From the NCBI GenBank assembly GCA_013368445.1, contig JAACJO010000015.1:620001-684000 (forward strand): DNA of 64,000 nucleotides, in the 5' to 3' direction. The DNA is from Leucocoprinus leucothites. Lineage: Eukaryota > Basidiomycota > Agaricomycetes > Agaricales > Agaricaceae. The first letter of the stretch is position 1. The number at the start of each line of letters is the position of its first letter. Shown in pieces: positions 47,581-58,647 of the stretch. Under the pieces are notes generated by a model. It did not search any database. It was not told where the DNA came from and worked only from the letters and a program-made list of their open reading frames with translations. The translations under genes were made by a program, and so were the position numbers.

Positions 47581-48406
47581 CAGAGAAGAGTTTCGTTATC
47601 AACTGTGGTGTAATAGGTAAGCAGATGAATTTGGGGGGTGGTACTGCTACATTTCGTTAGTCCCTTAAAAGCACTTCTACTCACCTCTTTGCTCATGGTC
47701 CAGTAAGGTATGATGGATACTTCTGAATGGTTCTACTGATTCTACGCCCCAAATGGTGTAATCTTAGAAATCGTGGCGGGTGTCACCATCGTGGATTTTG
47801 AGATTCGGCTCCCGTGGGTCGTCAGACAGTACATAACATGCATGGTGAATCTATGCTTACCACTGCTTCGGGGTCGAGAAGCTAAACCACTTTAAGAGCT
47901 ATTGCGAGCGTGATCCCCGAGAGCCCGAGATCGGGGAAGGGATTGGCTGAAGTGTTCAAGGCGGAGGTGAATAGAACACTACATGGACGTCAGAAGATCA
48001 CCCGCAGTTACACGAGTTGATATATTTAGTTAAATACATGTCATTGGAGAGCAGTGTTTAGTTGAATAAAGCCCGCTGGCCTACAAATAGCCGTTCCGCA
48101 CCACCTTCTCTTCAGAATGTGGGTCCCAGATATCCGAGCTATTGTCTCCGAGAAGCACGAGCAATCACACTACATTTCGACAGATAGGAGCGAAAGAAGT
48201 TGCCGCATGCGAGCGGTACTTACTAAGGAAAAGCCTAAATGGCAACTAGCAGTTCCTTGGTCAACAGCAATCGTCGCGCTGTGATTATCGACTCTGCGAG
48301 ATATTCCCATGAATTCCGGAAGCTCAGTATAATAAGATCAAAGTCTCGAGTGCCAGATAAACCACAACCACCATTAGCTTTATCATACAATCGCCTACCC
48401 TTCATT
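47581..48406. other. Divergent promoter region of the two GTPase genes
   Basis: About 830 bp. No further gene or repeat recognised. Confidence 0.45.
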
Positions 48407-49238
48407 ATGCAACTTGGAAATAAATCCAGCAATCCTAGGTCCAATGTTATCTTGTTCGGGGCGTCAGGGCCGGGAAGAGTAGCGTCGTCAACATGCTTTC
48501 TCGCGACGAAAATGCGGCCCCATATCCAGCGGCGTAGAGGGCTGCACGTTCGAAAGCCAAGCCTACGATGTCGACATCCAAGGTCTCCCAGTCACTCTTT
48601 GGGATACTCCAGGTCTCAACGAAGGAGACAAAGGTCGTGTTCCCAGGGCCGATGCGATAGTCCAGCTGTATAAACTCCTTCTTGACCTCAAGCAAAAGGG
48701 AGGAGTGAGTCTGCTGGTATTCGTTATGCGTGCTCCGAGGATCACGGCCTCTGCTCCGGCGAACTGGAAGCTATTCCGCGATATCATCTGCCAAGGCAAA
48801 GTTCCTAGCGCAATCATCGTTACAGGACTTGAGGAAGCAGAGGACCGGCAAGGGTGGTGGTGGAAACACAAGGGCGGTTTCGATAAGAATGATATTAAGC
48901 TTTCGACTATAGCTGGAGCCGAGTGCATCACAGCTTGCAGAGGAAAAGCGAGGAGTGGGCATGTGTACGACGAAGAATATGAAGAGTCTAGGGATCAAAT
49001 AAGGCGACTTATACGATCCACGATTTTGGACAATCCGATCACTGTCAAGCCCCTGGAATGGTTCCAAACCATTACCGAGAATGTAAAGGAATGGAGCTGG
49101 TGTTCCTTGAGCTTCCAGGACGTCGAGGTGCCGTTCGAGGAAGCAAGCGAGGCTGCTAAACAAATGGGCAGTCTTCCTGGATTTACACCGGATTTCGTCG
49201 AGGAGCTGCGTCAGAAGATGAAGAAGGAGACGGAATGA
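48407..49238 (+). pseudogene. P-loop GTPase paralogue with two frame breaks across the P-loop
   Basis: The ATG at 48407 gives MQLGNKSSNPRSNVILFGAS, the start of a G domain like its divergent neighbour. The frame then changes near 48466-48472, inside the P-loop: the GKSSVVNMLSRDEN coding sequence continues in another frame and meets TAG at 48535. It changes again near 48525-48540, where GCTFESQAYDVDI starts a third frame. From there the frame is open to the stop at 49238 and keeps G3 TLWDTPGLNE, a G4-like VTGLEEAEDRQGWW, and a long C-terminal part (ITENVKEWSWCSLSFQDVEV) absent from the neighbour. An intron cannot repair this without deleting the P-loop. Either a recent pseudogene or two sequencing indels. 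Confidence 0.7.
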
Positions 49239-49991
49239 TCGGTGTGATGCTCCGTACTAGCGCACTAGCCGAAATCTAGCCAACCATCAGATGTCCCGAG
49301 TGTGGAGCTGTATATCAGTGAGCGTCGAGGGGCATTGTATGTATATTGATTAGCCTTACTGCACGAACTCTCGAGTCAAATGGCCATACCTTCTTACTTG
49401 TCGCCTCACGAGATTCAACCCCTTCTCATGTATGTCTTGCCATTGTCAAAAGTCGGCGCTCTCGAGGTGTTTGGCGTTAGTACACATTTCCTTCTGTGTT
49501 TAGCTTGTATATCCCGAAGTCTTGAGTAATCTAAGTAGTTTGCACAATGGTACAGTCGAGAACACGGAAGAATTGTCGCACGAAATAAGGGAGGGCGAAT
49601 CACGGGCGAATCACGGGTACGAGTGGGAAGTAAGCACCGATCATTGATCCAGTATTCCCACAGCCTCAGCTATTGGGCTATCCGGGAATCTTCCTGCGGG
49701 TCCACTTTACTTCCCCCTGCCCTACATCTCCTAAGAGGGAAACGCTGGACTCGAAACGCAACCTGGGGCGGTCTCAGGAGAGGCGAACTCTATCACATCA
49801 TTGGTTCAGTGTTCTCGATAAAACCACCGGCGCGCGTTCTCGGTCAAGACATCCCACTGACGCCTCCGACAATACAGTGCTCCATATCCCTACCTTCCGG
49901 CGAAGACCTGGAATTTGGCGAGAAATACTTAGTCTCTGAATATTTCAATTCGCTGTACAGAGTGTATTTGCTCCGGGCGGGAGGACTCCCT

Positions 49992-50390
49992 CTATAATGC
50001 GCTCAATGCTCGATAGTAGCCCTCGAAAAATCCCGTCTGCTTCATCGCCATTTGGGCCTTTGCGCACATCAGTGCTCTGACATCCCGTACCGAATCTGCG
50101 TATCTTGTAGCTGTGCTCTCTTGGAAGGATTTGCCTCGAAAGTCAAATTCGGTTGTCCTTCTGGCTAAATCCTCATTTTGCGACATGCACTATTTCAAAA
50201 TAGTAACGCTGGTGAGTTCATCCGTGACGTCGGGTTGGTCATAGACCCCGACCGATTTTCTTGCCTTTACTTACCTTCATACATCTTAGCATTATCATTG
50301 ATTCGGGCTCAACCGGAAAATACGCCTTGAGGTTCGTGACAAAACTGATCTCAGGACGGTTGGTGACAGAGCTTCCCCTGTGTATCCATG
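49992..50390 (-). pseudogene. Relic exon pair, segment A copy
   Basis: Minus strand: an exon FVTNLKAYFPVEPE with a GTAAGT donor, an intron, then NEDLARRTTEFDFRGKSFQE continuing STATRYADSVRDVRALMCAK to a stop at 49992. Segment B keeps the same exon pair at 53011-53385 with amino-acid similarity. A 5-nt difference next to the donor puts the upstream exon in different frames in the two copies, so at least one is broken. Family not recognised. Confidence 0.4.
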
Positions 50391-50924
50391 TCGAGCTTCC
50401 ATATATCAACCATAGAAGTTATTGCCGAGCTCCAGTATCTCGGGCATTGATATGTCACATCATCATCCTTCTCTCGTTTGGCCCTTCGCACCCTGCTCAT
50501 TCAAGTAAAGGTGGTTGGCTATTAATTTATTTCTATCCATCATGGACTTATAAAAATCTCTTGCAAGTCCAGGTATAGCTTGAAAAAATTTTGACGTACG
50601 TTTCTCATTCTACGATCCCGGAAGACGCAAATGACCAGTTGGATCCCTGATACTCATAGACCGTGGAATTGCTACAGCATCCTCAGTTTTGCTGCCCAAT
50701 ACAATACTCAGATTATCTGCGAAATATCGTCACTGCGCCCGATAGATGCCCTGCCCACTGTTCGCTTTGCAACTCCTTAGGTATGTACAAAGCTAGGTCG
50801 GTACAATTGAACCAGATTTCTATTTAGAGTACAAAACAAGTCCAGAAACTACAGTCATCGAATGAGGAAGAATGTACTGAGCCTCATCCAAGTGTCAAAC
50901 GATACCGCCCCTTTAAGCATAAAA

Positions 50925-51146
50925 TCAATTGTCCCTGTCTTCAGGACTATAGTAACAGCACCCTGTACCCGGTGTGGCACATCCGAGAGGGAGGGGTGTA
51001 CCTTCATCGCAGAAGTCCCTGTGCTGGACTAGTCGCTCACACCTTGCACCTGGTACACCATCGCATGAACATGTAGCTTGAGCACTTGCACCAATGCCCA
51101 ATGTAAGAACGGCGATGAGAGTGGTAACGATGGTGGCGAATTTCAT
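50925..51146 (-). CDS. Small secreted cysteine-rich protein SSP2
   Basis: A 73-residue protein. The signal peptide MKFATIVTTLIAVLTLGIGA then SAQ is identical to that of SSP3. The mature part has seven cysteines, CSC-X7-C-X9-C-X9-C-X6-CC, and ends in an acidic tail YYSPEDRDN. The leader intron (GTACGT ... GGCAG) ends 3 nt before the ATG; TATA-like sequence at about 51393-51404. Compared with SSP3, the signal peptide is unchanged while the region between the second and fourth cysteines differs, with a 2-residue insertion. Function unknown. Confidence 0.82.
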   Translation of the reverse strand: MKFATIVTTLIAVLTLGIGASAQATCSCDGVPGARCERLVQHRDFCDEGTPLPLGCATPGTGCCYYSPEDRDN

Positions 51147-53010
51147 GATCTGCCATCATACAGCGGTGAGCTGAAGTTTTTTTGTTTGCTAACTTGTGGA
51201 GACGTACGTTGGAATGAATGGGAAGCGTAAATAGACTGGTTGAGTATTTGAGACAGACAATAGAGTGACCTAAGCGTTGGCAAAAACGCTGAGCAAGAGG
51301 ATTTAGAAGATGTAAAAAGAAAGGGCTGACTAGAAAAAGTTATCGGAGTTGATGTTGGGTCCCGATCTGCGACTATCGAAAGCTTGAAGGTCTTATATTA
51401 TATACTGTTTTATTTCATCTTTAAAATAGATGGCCTTAGCAGCTTGAGGGAGCCGCTGACCGTTCGCCTTGGCTCGGGGTGCCGCATCCCCTAGTCTGGT
51501 TCTTTGCTTCGAGGCGATAGCTGAACGGACTTGCACAAAGCCACCAGTATTAGATCCGACTCTTACGAGATAATTGGCGTTCATACAATTGAAAACATGA
51601 GGTTAAGTTTATACATCTACTAAGGGTGACCGTTACAAGACAGAACTTCCTGGTCAATGATAGAGGTGAAGTTTGAGCGGAGTTAGATCAACAAACATGA
51701 CGTTTTCGAGGAGCGACTGCTGCCTGCTGTTCGCTTCTAATGTTCTAGGGGTTGAACAAAGGTCCCGCTTCCGCTCCAACAGTTCCATTAATAGACCTCT
51801 CGTCCGGTGGTTAAACTCAAGCGACTGAGTGTCTAGTGAGACAAATTTGAAGATTTTGACATTGAGGGCTGAAGAAACCAGAGAGACGGAGTGTATTGGA
51901 GAACGAGCACGATGGGCTGCCAAATTAGACAGTTGAAGAAGGCCGCGGAGCAAAGCATGATAGTGGAAATAGGACTTAAGGGCAGGCTAGCGGAGGGCAA
52001 GTTAGCAGCGGACGCCCTGTGTTCTTCAAGCATAGGTGATTGACTCTTAATTTATTTTCATTAGTCGTTAATACTCAGGATAGAGCCGGCCATCCGAGTC
52101 AGATATCTACATGATTAAAACCCATTGGGGCAAGCGACAAAGAATCTTATCACATAAAATCTGGTGGCTGAGAGAAATTGAATGCAATGGTAGTCCCCAC
52201 TGGGCAGTTCAAAGTTACGCGTGTCGGATTATGCTTCAACGTGAGACTCGTTTCTAGAGCCAACTAAACGAGTGTGGTATTTCTATCACCCTCTTCCATG
52301 AACCACCATCAGTTGTCCATCAGTATCTCGCGACTAAACCGAACGTGTAGAGTACATCACAGCAAGCTAGAGGAAAACCTGGTGTGAAATGAGCTCGGTG
52401 GACCCCGGTCAGTTCATTCCTTTTCTAATTTTCCATCATAGACATATGTCTCGCCACCGTCAAAAGCCGGTGCTCTCAAAGTGTTCGGCGTTAATACATA
52501 TTTCCCTTCGTGTTTGGCTTGTATATCCCGAAGTCTTGAGTAGTTTGCACAATGATACAGCCGAGAACATGGAGGACTTGTCGCACGAAATAGAGGAGCT
52601 AAAAGTAGACGATCACGGGCGAATCATGGTACGGGTGGGAAGTAAGCGCCGATCATTGATTCGGCATTCCCAGTCTCGGCTATTGGGCTATCTGGGAATT
52701 TTCCTGCAGGTCCACTTTACTTCTCTCCGCCCTACATTTCCTAAGAGAGAAACACTCGACCCGAACCCAACCTGGAGCGGTCTCATGGGAAGGCAAACGT
52801 TATCACATAGTTTGTCCAATGCTCCCGACAAACCACAGATGCATGCTCTCAGTCCACACATCCAATGATGTCTCCGACAATATGCTGCTTCATGTTCCTA
52901 CCCTCCGGTGAGGACTTTGCAGGAAGTCCTTAGTCCCTGAATGATTCAATTCGCTGTAAATAATGCAATTGCTCTGGGCGAGAGGACTCCCACTATGATG
53001 CGTTCAATGC

Positions 53011-53385
53011 TCAATAGCCCTGAAAAAATGTGTCTGCTTCGCTCATCACCATTTGGGCCTTTGTGCACATCAGTGCTCTGACATCTCGCACCGAATCCGT
53101 GTATCTTGTAGCTGTGCTCTCTTGGAAGGATCTGCCTCGAAATTCAAATTCGGGTTTCCTTCTGGCTAAATCCTCAAAAATTTTGCGATATGCACTACAA
53201 AATATTAACGCTGGTGAGTTCATCTAATGTCGCGTTGGTCATAGACCCCGACCAATTTTCTTGCCTTTACTTACCTTCATACATCTTAGCATTATCATTG
53301 GGCTCAACCAGAAAATACGCCTTGAGATTCGTGACAAAACTGATCTCAAGATGATCGGTGACAGAGCTTCCCCTGTGTATCCATG
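53011..53385 (-). pseudogene. Relic exon pair, segment B copy
   Basis: Counterpart of 49992-50390: FVTNLKAYFLVEPNDNAKMY at a GTAAGT donor, then YRKIFEDLARRKPEFEFRGR continuing SFQESTATRYTDSVRDVRAL to a stop at 53011. The join across the intron is out of phase as drawn. Upstream frame looks healthier here than in segment A. Confidence 0.4.
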
Positions 53386-53929
53386 TCGAGCCTCTATATA
53401 CCAATCATAAAAGCTATTGCCGACTCCAATATCTCGGGAATTGATGTGTCACATCATCATCATCCTCCCATTTGGCCCTTCACACCCCGCCCATTCCTCA
53501 AGCAAAGGTGGTTGGCTATTAATTTATTTCTATCCACCATAAACTTATAAAATTTTCTGCAAGTCCAGGTACAGCTTGAAGAAATCTGACGTGCGTTTCT
53601 CTTCTACGATCCCGGATGACACTAATGACCAGTTAGATCCCTAATACTCATAGACCGTGGAATCGCTATAACACCCTCGTCTTGCTGCCCAATACAATGC
53701 TCTGTTTACCTGCGAAGTATTATCATTACACATATGATCGAGCAGTTACCCCGACCAGATGCCCAACGCAATGTATGTTTGCTTTGCAACTCCTTAGATA
53801 TTGCACAAAGACATGTTGATACACTTGAAACAGATTTCTATTCCAAGTCCAGCAATACAGTCATTGAATGAGGAAGAATGTACTGAGCCTCATCCAGGCG
53901 TCAAACAATACCGCCCCTTAAGCATAAAA

Positions 53930-54145
53930 TCAATCGTCCTTGTCTTCAGGACTATAGTAACAGCACCCTGTACCCGGTTGGCCACATGCGAGAGGGAGGG
54001 GTGTACCTTCATCGCAGAAGTCCTCTATAATTCGCTCGCACTTGGCATCTTGTACACTCTCGCATGAACATGTATCTTGAGCACTTGCACCGATGCCCAA
54101 TGTAAGAACGGCGATGAGAGTGGTAACGATGGTGGCGAATTTCAT
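53930..54145 (-). CDS. Small secreted cysteine-rich protein SSP3
   Basis: A 71-residue protein with the ATG at 54145; an upstream in-frame extension lies in the leader intron. Signal peptide identical to SSP2. Mature part CSC-X7-C-X7-C-X9-C-X6-CC with tail YYSPEDKDD. Leader intron ends 3 nt before the ATG; TATAAG-like box at about 54384-54390. Function unknown. Confidence 0.82.
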   Translation of the reverse strand: MKFATIVTTLIAVLTLGIGASAQDTCSCESVQDAKCERIIEDFCDEGTPLPLACGQPGTGCCYYSPEDKDD

Positions 54146-55584
54146 GATCTGCCATATACAGCGGTGAGCCAAAGTTTTTTTTGTTTGCTAACTTGTGGAA
54201 AGAGACGTACGTTGGAAGGAATGGGAAGTGTAAAGAAATTGGCTGAGTGTTTGAGACAGATAATAGAACCTAGGCGTTGGCAAAAACACTGAGTAAGAGG
54301 ATTCAAACGATATAAGAGGAAAGGACTGACTAGAAAAATTTGACGTTGGGTCGCGATCCGTGACTACCGAAAGGCTCGAAGGTCTTATACGATGTACTGT
54401 TTTATTTCACCTTTAAAATAGACGGCCTTGGCAGCTTCAGGGAGCCGCTGACCGTTCGTCTTGGCCCTGGGCGCCGCACCTCCTGGTCTACTTCTTTGCT
54501 TCTAGGCGATAGTTGAGTGAACTTGCACAGAGCAATCAATATTCGACCCGACTCTTACGGGATAACTGTCGTTCACACAATTGAAAAAATGAGGTTATAC
54601 GTCTACTAAGGGTGACCGTTACAAGACAGAACTTCCTAGTCAATGATAGAGAAGTGGGGTTTGAGCGGAGTTAGACCAACGAACCTGATGTTTTTCGAGG
54701 AGCTACTAATACTAGTACCCCTGCTGCTCGCTTCAAATGTTCTAGGGTTGAACAAAGGTCCCGCTTCCGTTCCAACAGTTCCATTAATAGACCTCTCGTC
54801 CGGTGTTTCAACTCAAGCGACTGAGAGTGTCTAGTGTGACAAATTTGGAGTTTTGAACATTAAGGGCTGAAGAAACTAGAGAGATGGAATATATTGGAGA
54901 GCGAGCACGATGGGCCGCCAAATTAGACAGAAGAAGGCCGCCGAGTGAAGCATGACGATGATTGTGGAAATAGGACCTAAGGGCAGGCTAAGTTAGCGGC
55001 GGGCACCTTGTGTTCTTCAAACATAGATGATTGACTCTTGATTTATTTTTATTAGTCGTTAATACCCAGGATAGAGCCGGCCATCCGAGTCAAGATACAC
55101 ACCCGTTGGGGCGAGCGACAAAGAATCTCGTCACATAAAATCCCGTGACTGAGAGAAATCGAACGCATTGGTAGTCCCCACTGGCCCGCAGTTCAATGTA
55201 AACCAAAGTTACGCGTGTCGGATTGTGCTTCGACGCGAGACTCGTTCCTAGAGCCGACTAAACGAGTGTGGTATTTCTATCAACCTCTTCCATGAACCAC
55301 CATCAGTTGTCCATCAGTATCTTGCGATTAAACCGAACGTGTAGAGTATATCATAGCAAGTTAGAGGAAAACCTGGTGTGACATGAGCTCGGTAGACCCC
55401 GGTCAGTTCATTCCTTTTCTAATTTTCCATCATAGACATATAAATATCGCTAGTAAGTTAACACGTTCGAACCAGATATCTATCCAGAACACAAAACAAG
55501 TCCAGCAACTATAGGCATTAAATGAGGAAAAATATAATATGCCTCATTCAAGTGTCAAAGGATACCGCCGCTTTAAACAGCAAA

Positions 55585-55800
55585 TCAATCGTCCTTGGAT
55601 TCGGGACGATAGTAACAACATGCTGTGCCCGGTTGGGCACATGCGAGAGGTACCATTTTACCCTCCTCGCAGAAGTCCTCCACAGTTGGCTCACACTTGG
55701 CACCTTGCAAACTGTCGCATGAACCTGTGGCTTGAGCACTTGCACCAATACCCAAAGTGACAATGGCGATGAGAGTGGTAACAACGGTGGCGAATTTCAT
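55585..55800 (-). CDS. Small secreted cysteine-rich protein SSP4
   Basis: A 71-residue protein with signal peptide MKFATVVTTLIAIVTLGIGA then SAQ. Mature part has six cysteines, C-X7-C-X7-C-X9-C-X6-CC, and a tail YYRPESKDD. The extra first cysteine of SSP2 and SSP3 is Gly here, leaving exactly the six-cysteine framework of SSP1, SSP5 and SSP6. Leader intron acceptor lies 6 nt before the ATG; TATA-like box near 56038-56046. Confidence 0.8.
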   Translation of the reverse strand: MKFATVVTTLIAIVTLGIGASAQATGSCDSLQGAKCEPTVEDFCEEGKMVPLACAQPGTACCYYRPESKDD

Positions 55801-56858
55801 AATGATCTGTCGTAGTAGATGGATAAGCGATTTTGTCTTTGCTAAAATTGTGAAGAGGACACCTACATTGGAAGGAATGCGAGGTGTCGAGAGATTGGCC
55901 GAGTATTCGAAACTTGGAATGGAACCTAGATTTGACGGAAACGTTGAGCAGGGGCTTCAGATGAGAGGGGAGAGAAAGGACTGACGGAAAAACAGGTAGT
56001 CGAGTCGAGTTGTGGCCCGCACTCACCGAAAGGCAAGGTCTTATATGGTTTTATTCCATCTCTAAAACAGACGGCCCTTGGCAACTTGAGGGAGCCGTTG
56101 ACCATTTGTCTTGGCCCGGGACACGATATCTCTCAAGTTATTTTTTTTTCTTTGCTTCTAGACGATAGGGGAATGAACCTGCACAGCGCAATCAATACTC
56201 AACCCGACTCTTACGAGATAATCGACATGCGCATAATTGAAAAAAGTAAGGTTATTTTTATATTTGTTAAGGGTGGACTTTACAAGACAGTTCTCGGACA
56301 GGTAACATGTCAGATGAAGCGCCGAAATTTTTTGTTCAGCTGGTTTTCAGATTCGGGCGATTAGACTTTGACAGAAAGTGGCCGCCACCGTATAGGATTC
56401 AGGACGGTTGATTTGGAAGAGCTCTTGGATTCAGAAGGTAAGTGGTTGAGTTTCAGCCCAGCCAGTTCCAAGTCCCAGTTTAACACGAACTCGGTTTCGT
56501 AAGCCTTAGGGAAGCAGAGAAGCACTTGCTGGCCAACGATGGAGAAGTGGAGTTTGAGCGGAGTTTGACCAACAAACCTGATGTTTCTCGAACTAAGTGC
56601 GTTGACCACTACCCCTGTTGTTCGCTTCAAATGTTCTAGGGATGAACGTTGAACAAAGGTTCCGCTTTCGTTCCATTGATGGGCCTCCGTCAGGTGGAAA
56701 ATTCAAGCAAAGTATGTCTAGTGAGACAAGTTTGAAAATTTAACATTGAGGGCTGAAGAAACCGGAGGGATGGAATATATTGGAGAGCACAGCGTTTGGA
56801 CAGGCCGCCAAATTTCCAGTAGACAGAAGACAGGACAAAGGGAGCCGTCGAGCGAGGA

Positions 56859-56879
56859 ATGATGATGATGATGATGATG
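56859..56879. repeat. (GAT)n microsatellite
   Basis: About seven GAT units near the end of segment C. A and B have no matching run. Confidence 0.85.
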
Positions 56880-56910
56880 TAAATAGCACTTAAGGGTAGG
56901 CTCCGCTCCT

Positions 56911-57849
56911 GGACCATGCTTTCGGACCCCAATTCTGGCTACAACATCCGCGTCATGATTATTTGCCAGCCAACTTTCGGGTACTTATTAATTCAATATC
57001 CCGCCCTCCCCTAGCTGGAGCCCTCAAACAATATCAGGACTGGCTCAACTCGTCCACAAACACAAACGGGAGGAGTCTTAGGAGGGAGAGCCGGTGTCGT
57101 CGATATCGGCTCATTGAAACCACTGTTGCGTGCTCGTTTCAACGTCCTAGTAAGAAATATGACTGACGGATGCCACTGAAAATCAGTTACATCTTGACGA
57201 AATTCCCCAGCTTCTAGGTAATCTATCCCCTTAGGCTGCGAGTAACTAGTGGAGTTGAATCAAGTATAAGAGCCTGGAGACAACATTGCATCAGCTTTAC
57301 CTAATACCGTTCAAGCCTCCCTTCAATGACTCTGGCCTCTCTGTCCGGCATGTATCACATCTACGCGCGTATTAGTCGCGCTCTCCAGCCTATTTTCTCC
57401 TTTTAGCCTGGGTACCTGTATCGTGTCTGCAAGATGGTGGACATTCTATGTCTGCCTGGCGCCGGGTTGACTACTAACCACTTCCCATTTCTTTCACTAT
57501 GCTCTACCGCCTCTGAGCGCCCAACTCGCGCCATCCTGTGTTAGAGTGCCAATTTGGAAGACTGAAGAACATATCTTTAATGTGCGTTGGAGCGACTGGG
57601 CTTGAACGGTCAGAGTTCGTGGGTTTATTTCAATACAGGACTCTGCGTCAATACTTCCCTGGTTTCCGATAGGCCATGAATACTCACGGCCCTCGAATCG
57701 CTCACGGTCTTGAGCGCTTGAACACCTGCTCGACTTTACTTCGGCTTTATCCAACCTACAGGGCCTCGCTTTCGCGATTTCCTTCCTACCCGGTCAGACG
57801 GTCAACGGGATCTGGAAACCGCGATATCCGCTGTCTCGTTCAACCGGAA
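56911..57849. other. Single-copy spacer between the two repeat sets
   Basis: No supported gene. Open frames here lack signal peptides, motifs and splice partners. Confidence 0.5.
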
Positions 57850-58464
57850 TCGATGTTTATTCAAGTCAAGTCACGAAACGTAGGGGTTCAGTGTACTGGC
57901 CCTAACGAAAAGGATGATGAGTGGAACACCCATCTCCAGGAAGAACGACTTTGCACGCATTATCGCAACTTCGTCCACCGATGAGTATTACTCTAGCTTG
58001 GTTGCGGTCCTCTTGGGTCAGCCCTTTTCTGATCTGCGTTAGGCATATTATTGATCTCTACCATCCACAGGATACTGCGTGTTTGCCTCGACACTGAACT
58101 AGTGAACCCTTCAAAATCCCCGAGCGGTTTACCTATTCTTCATGGAGGTAGTGCACCGTTGGCAGCTCGCTCAAGGGCCTTCACAAATGGCGTATTATTC
58201 CTCGGCACTACTAGTAGATCCTATGCCATTTCTGACTTTCAAACAACGCTAAGATTATTACCGTATCACCACTCACCAAACGGATTGCAGACTTCAGACG
58301 GCAAATCAGCAGCATATCACAGTCGAAGATCAATGGTGGGATAAAATTCCGTTCAAACGGAGCTCAACAAAGTAATAGTATGGAAGAAGTGTAATCAAAC
58401 CAATCATTCACATCATCACTACTTGAGATTAAACCTGGGACATCGCCTCACAAGCGACACCGGC

Positions 58465-58647
58465 CTACAGGGACATACAGCACTCCTGGTCTGGGCTGGA
58501 ACAAGGGAACGGGCCTGGAATGCCTACGCACCCACTACCTCCCGGAATACATTTGCCACCAACCTCAGCACAGTTCGGCTGAGCGCTGGCGCCAATGGCC
58601 ATGGCGAGGAGGGCAACTAGAGTAGTGCTAACGGCAGCGAACTTCAT
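58465..58647 (-). CDS. Small secreted cysteine-rich protein SSP5
   Basis: A 60-residue protein with signal peptide MKFAAVSTTLVALLAMAIGA then SAQ. Mature part of 37 residues has six cysteines, C-X6-C-X6-C-X8-C-X6-CC, and is Gly/Pro-rich. Leader intron (GTGGGT ... CCGCAG) ends 3 nt before the ATG; TATATAAAG-type box at about 58880-58888. Confidence 0.82.
   Translation of the reverse strand: MKFAAVSTTLVALLAMAIGASAQPNCAEVGGKCIPGGSGCVGIPGPFPCSSPDQECCMSL

Larger units (their letters stand above)
49430..52440. repeat. Tandem segment A (about 3.0 kb) carrying SSP2
   Basis: Matches segment B almost end to end; both start near ...CGCTCTC...GTGTT-GGCGTTA and end GACCCCGGTCAGTTCATTCC. Apart from SSP2 and a relic exon pair it has no recognisable gene. 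Plus-strand open frames at 49620-50000 are conserved with B only as DNA and are shifted relative to each other by a 2-nt indel. Confidence 0.75.
52441..55441. repeat. Tandem segment B (about 3.0 kb) carrying SSP3
   Basis: Direct tandem copy of segment A with scattered substitutions and small indels. Contains SSP3 and a second relic exon pair; no other gene. Confidence 0.75.
55442..56910. repeat. Partial tandem segment C carrying SSP4
   Basis: Corresponds to the distal half of segments A and B (from about 50795 of A onward) and lacks their first 1.3 kb. More diverged than A is from B, so it is the older branch or evolves faster. Confidence 0.65.

Noticed and set aside
52389..52868. 159-residue plus-strand frame in segment B
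   Set aside because: The matching DNA in segment A has a 2-nt length difference that changes the frame, and no motif is present, so coding is not supported in this form.
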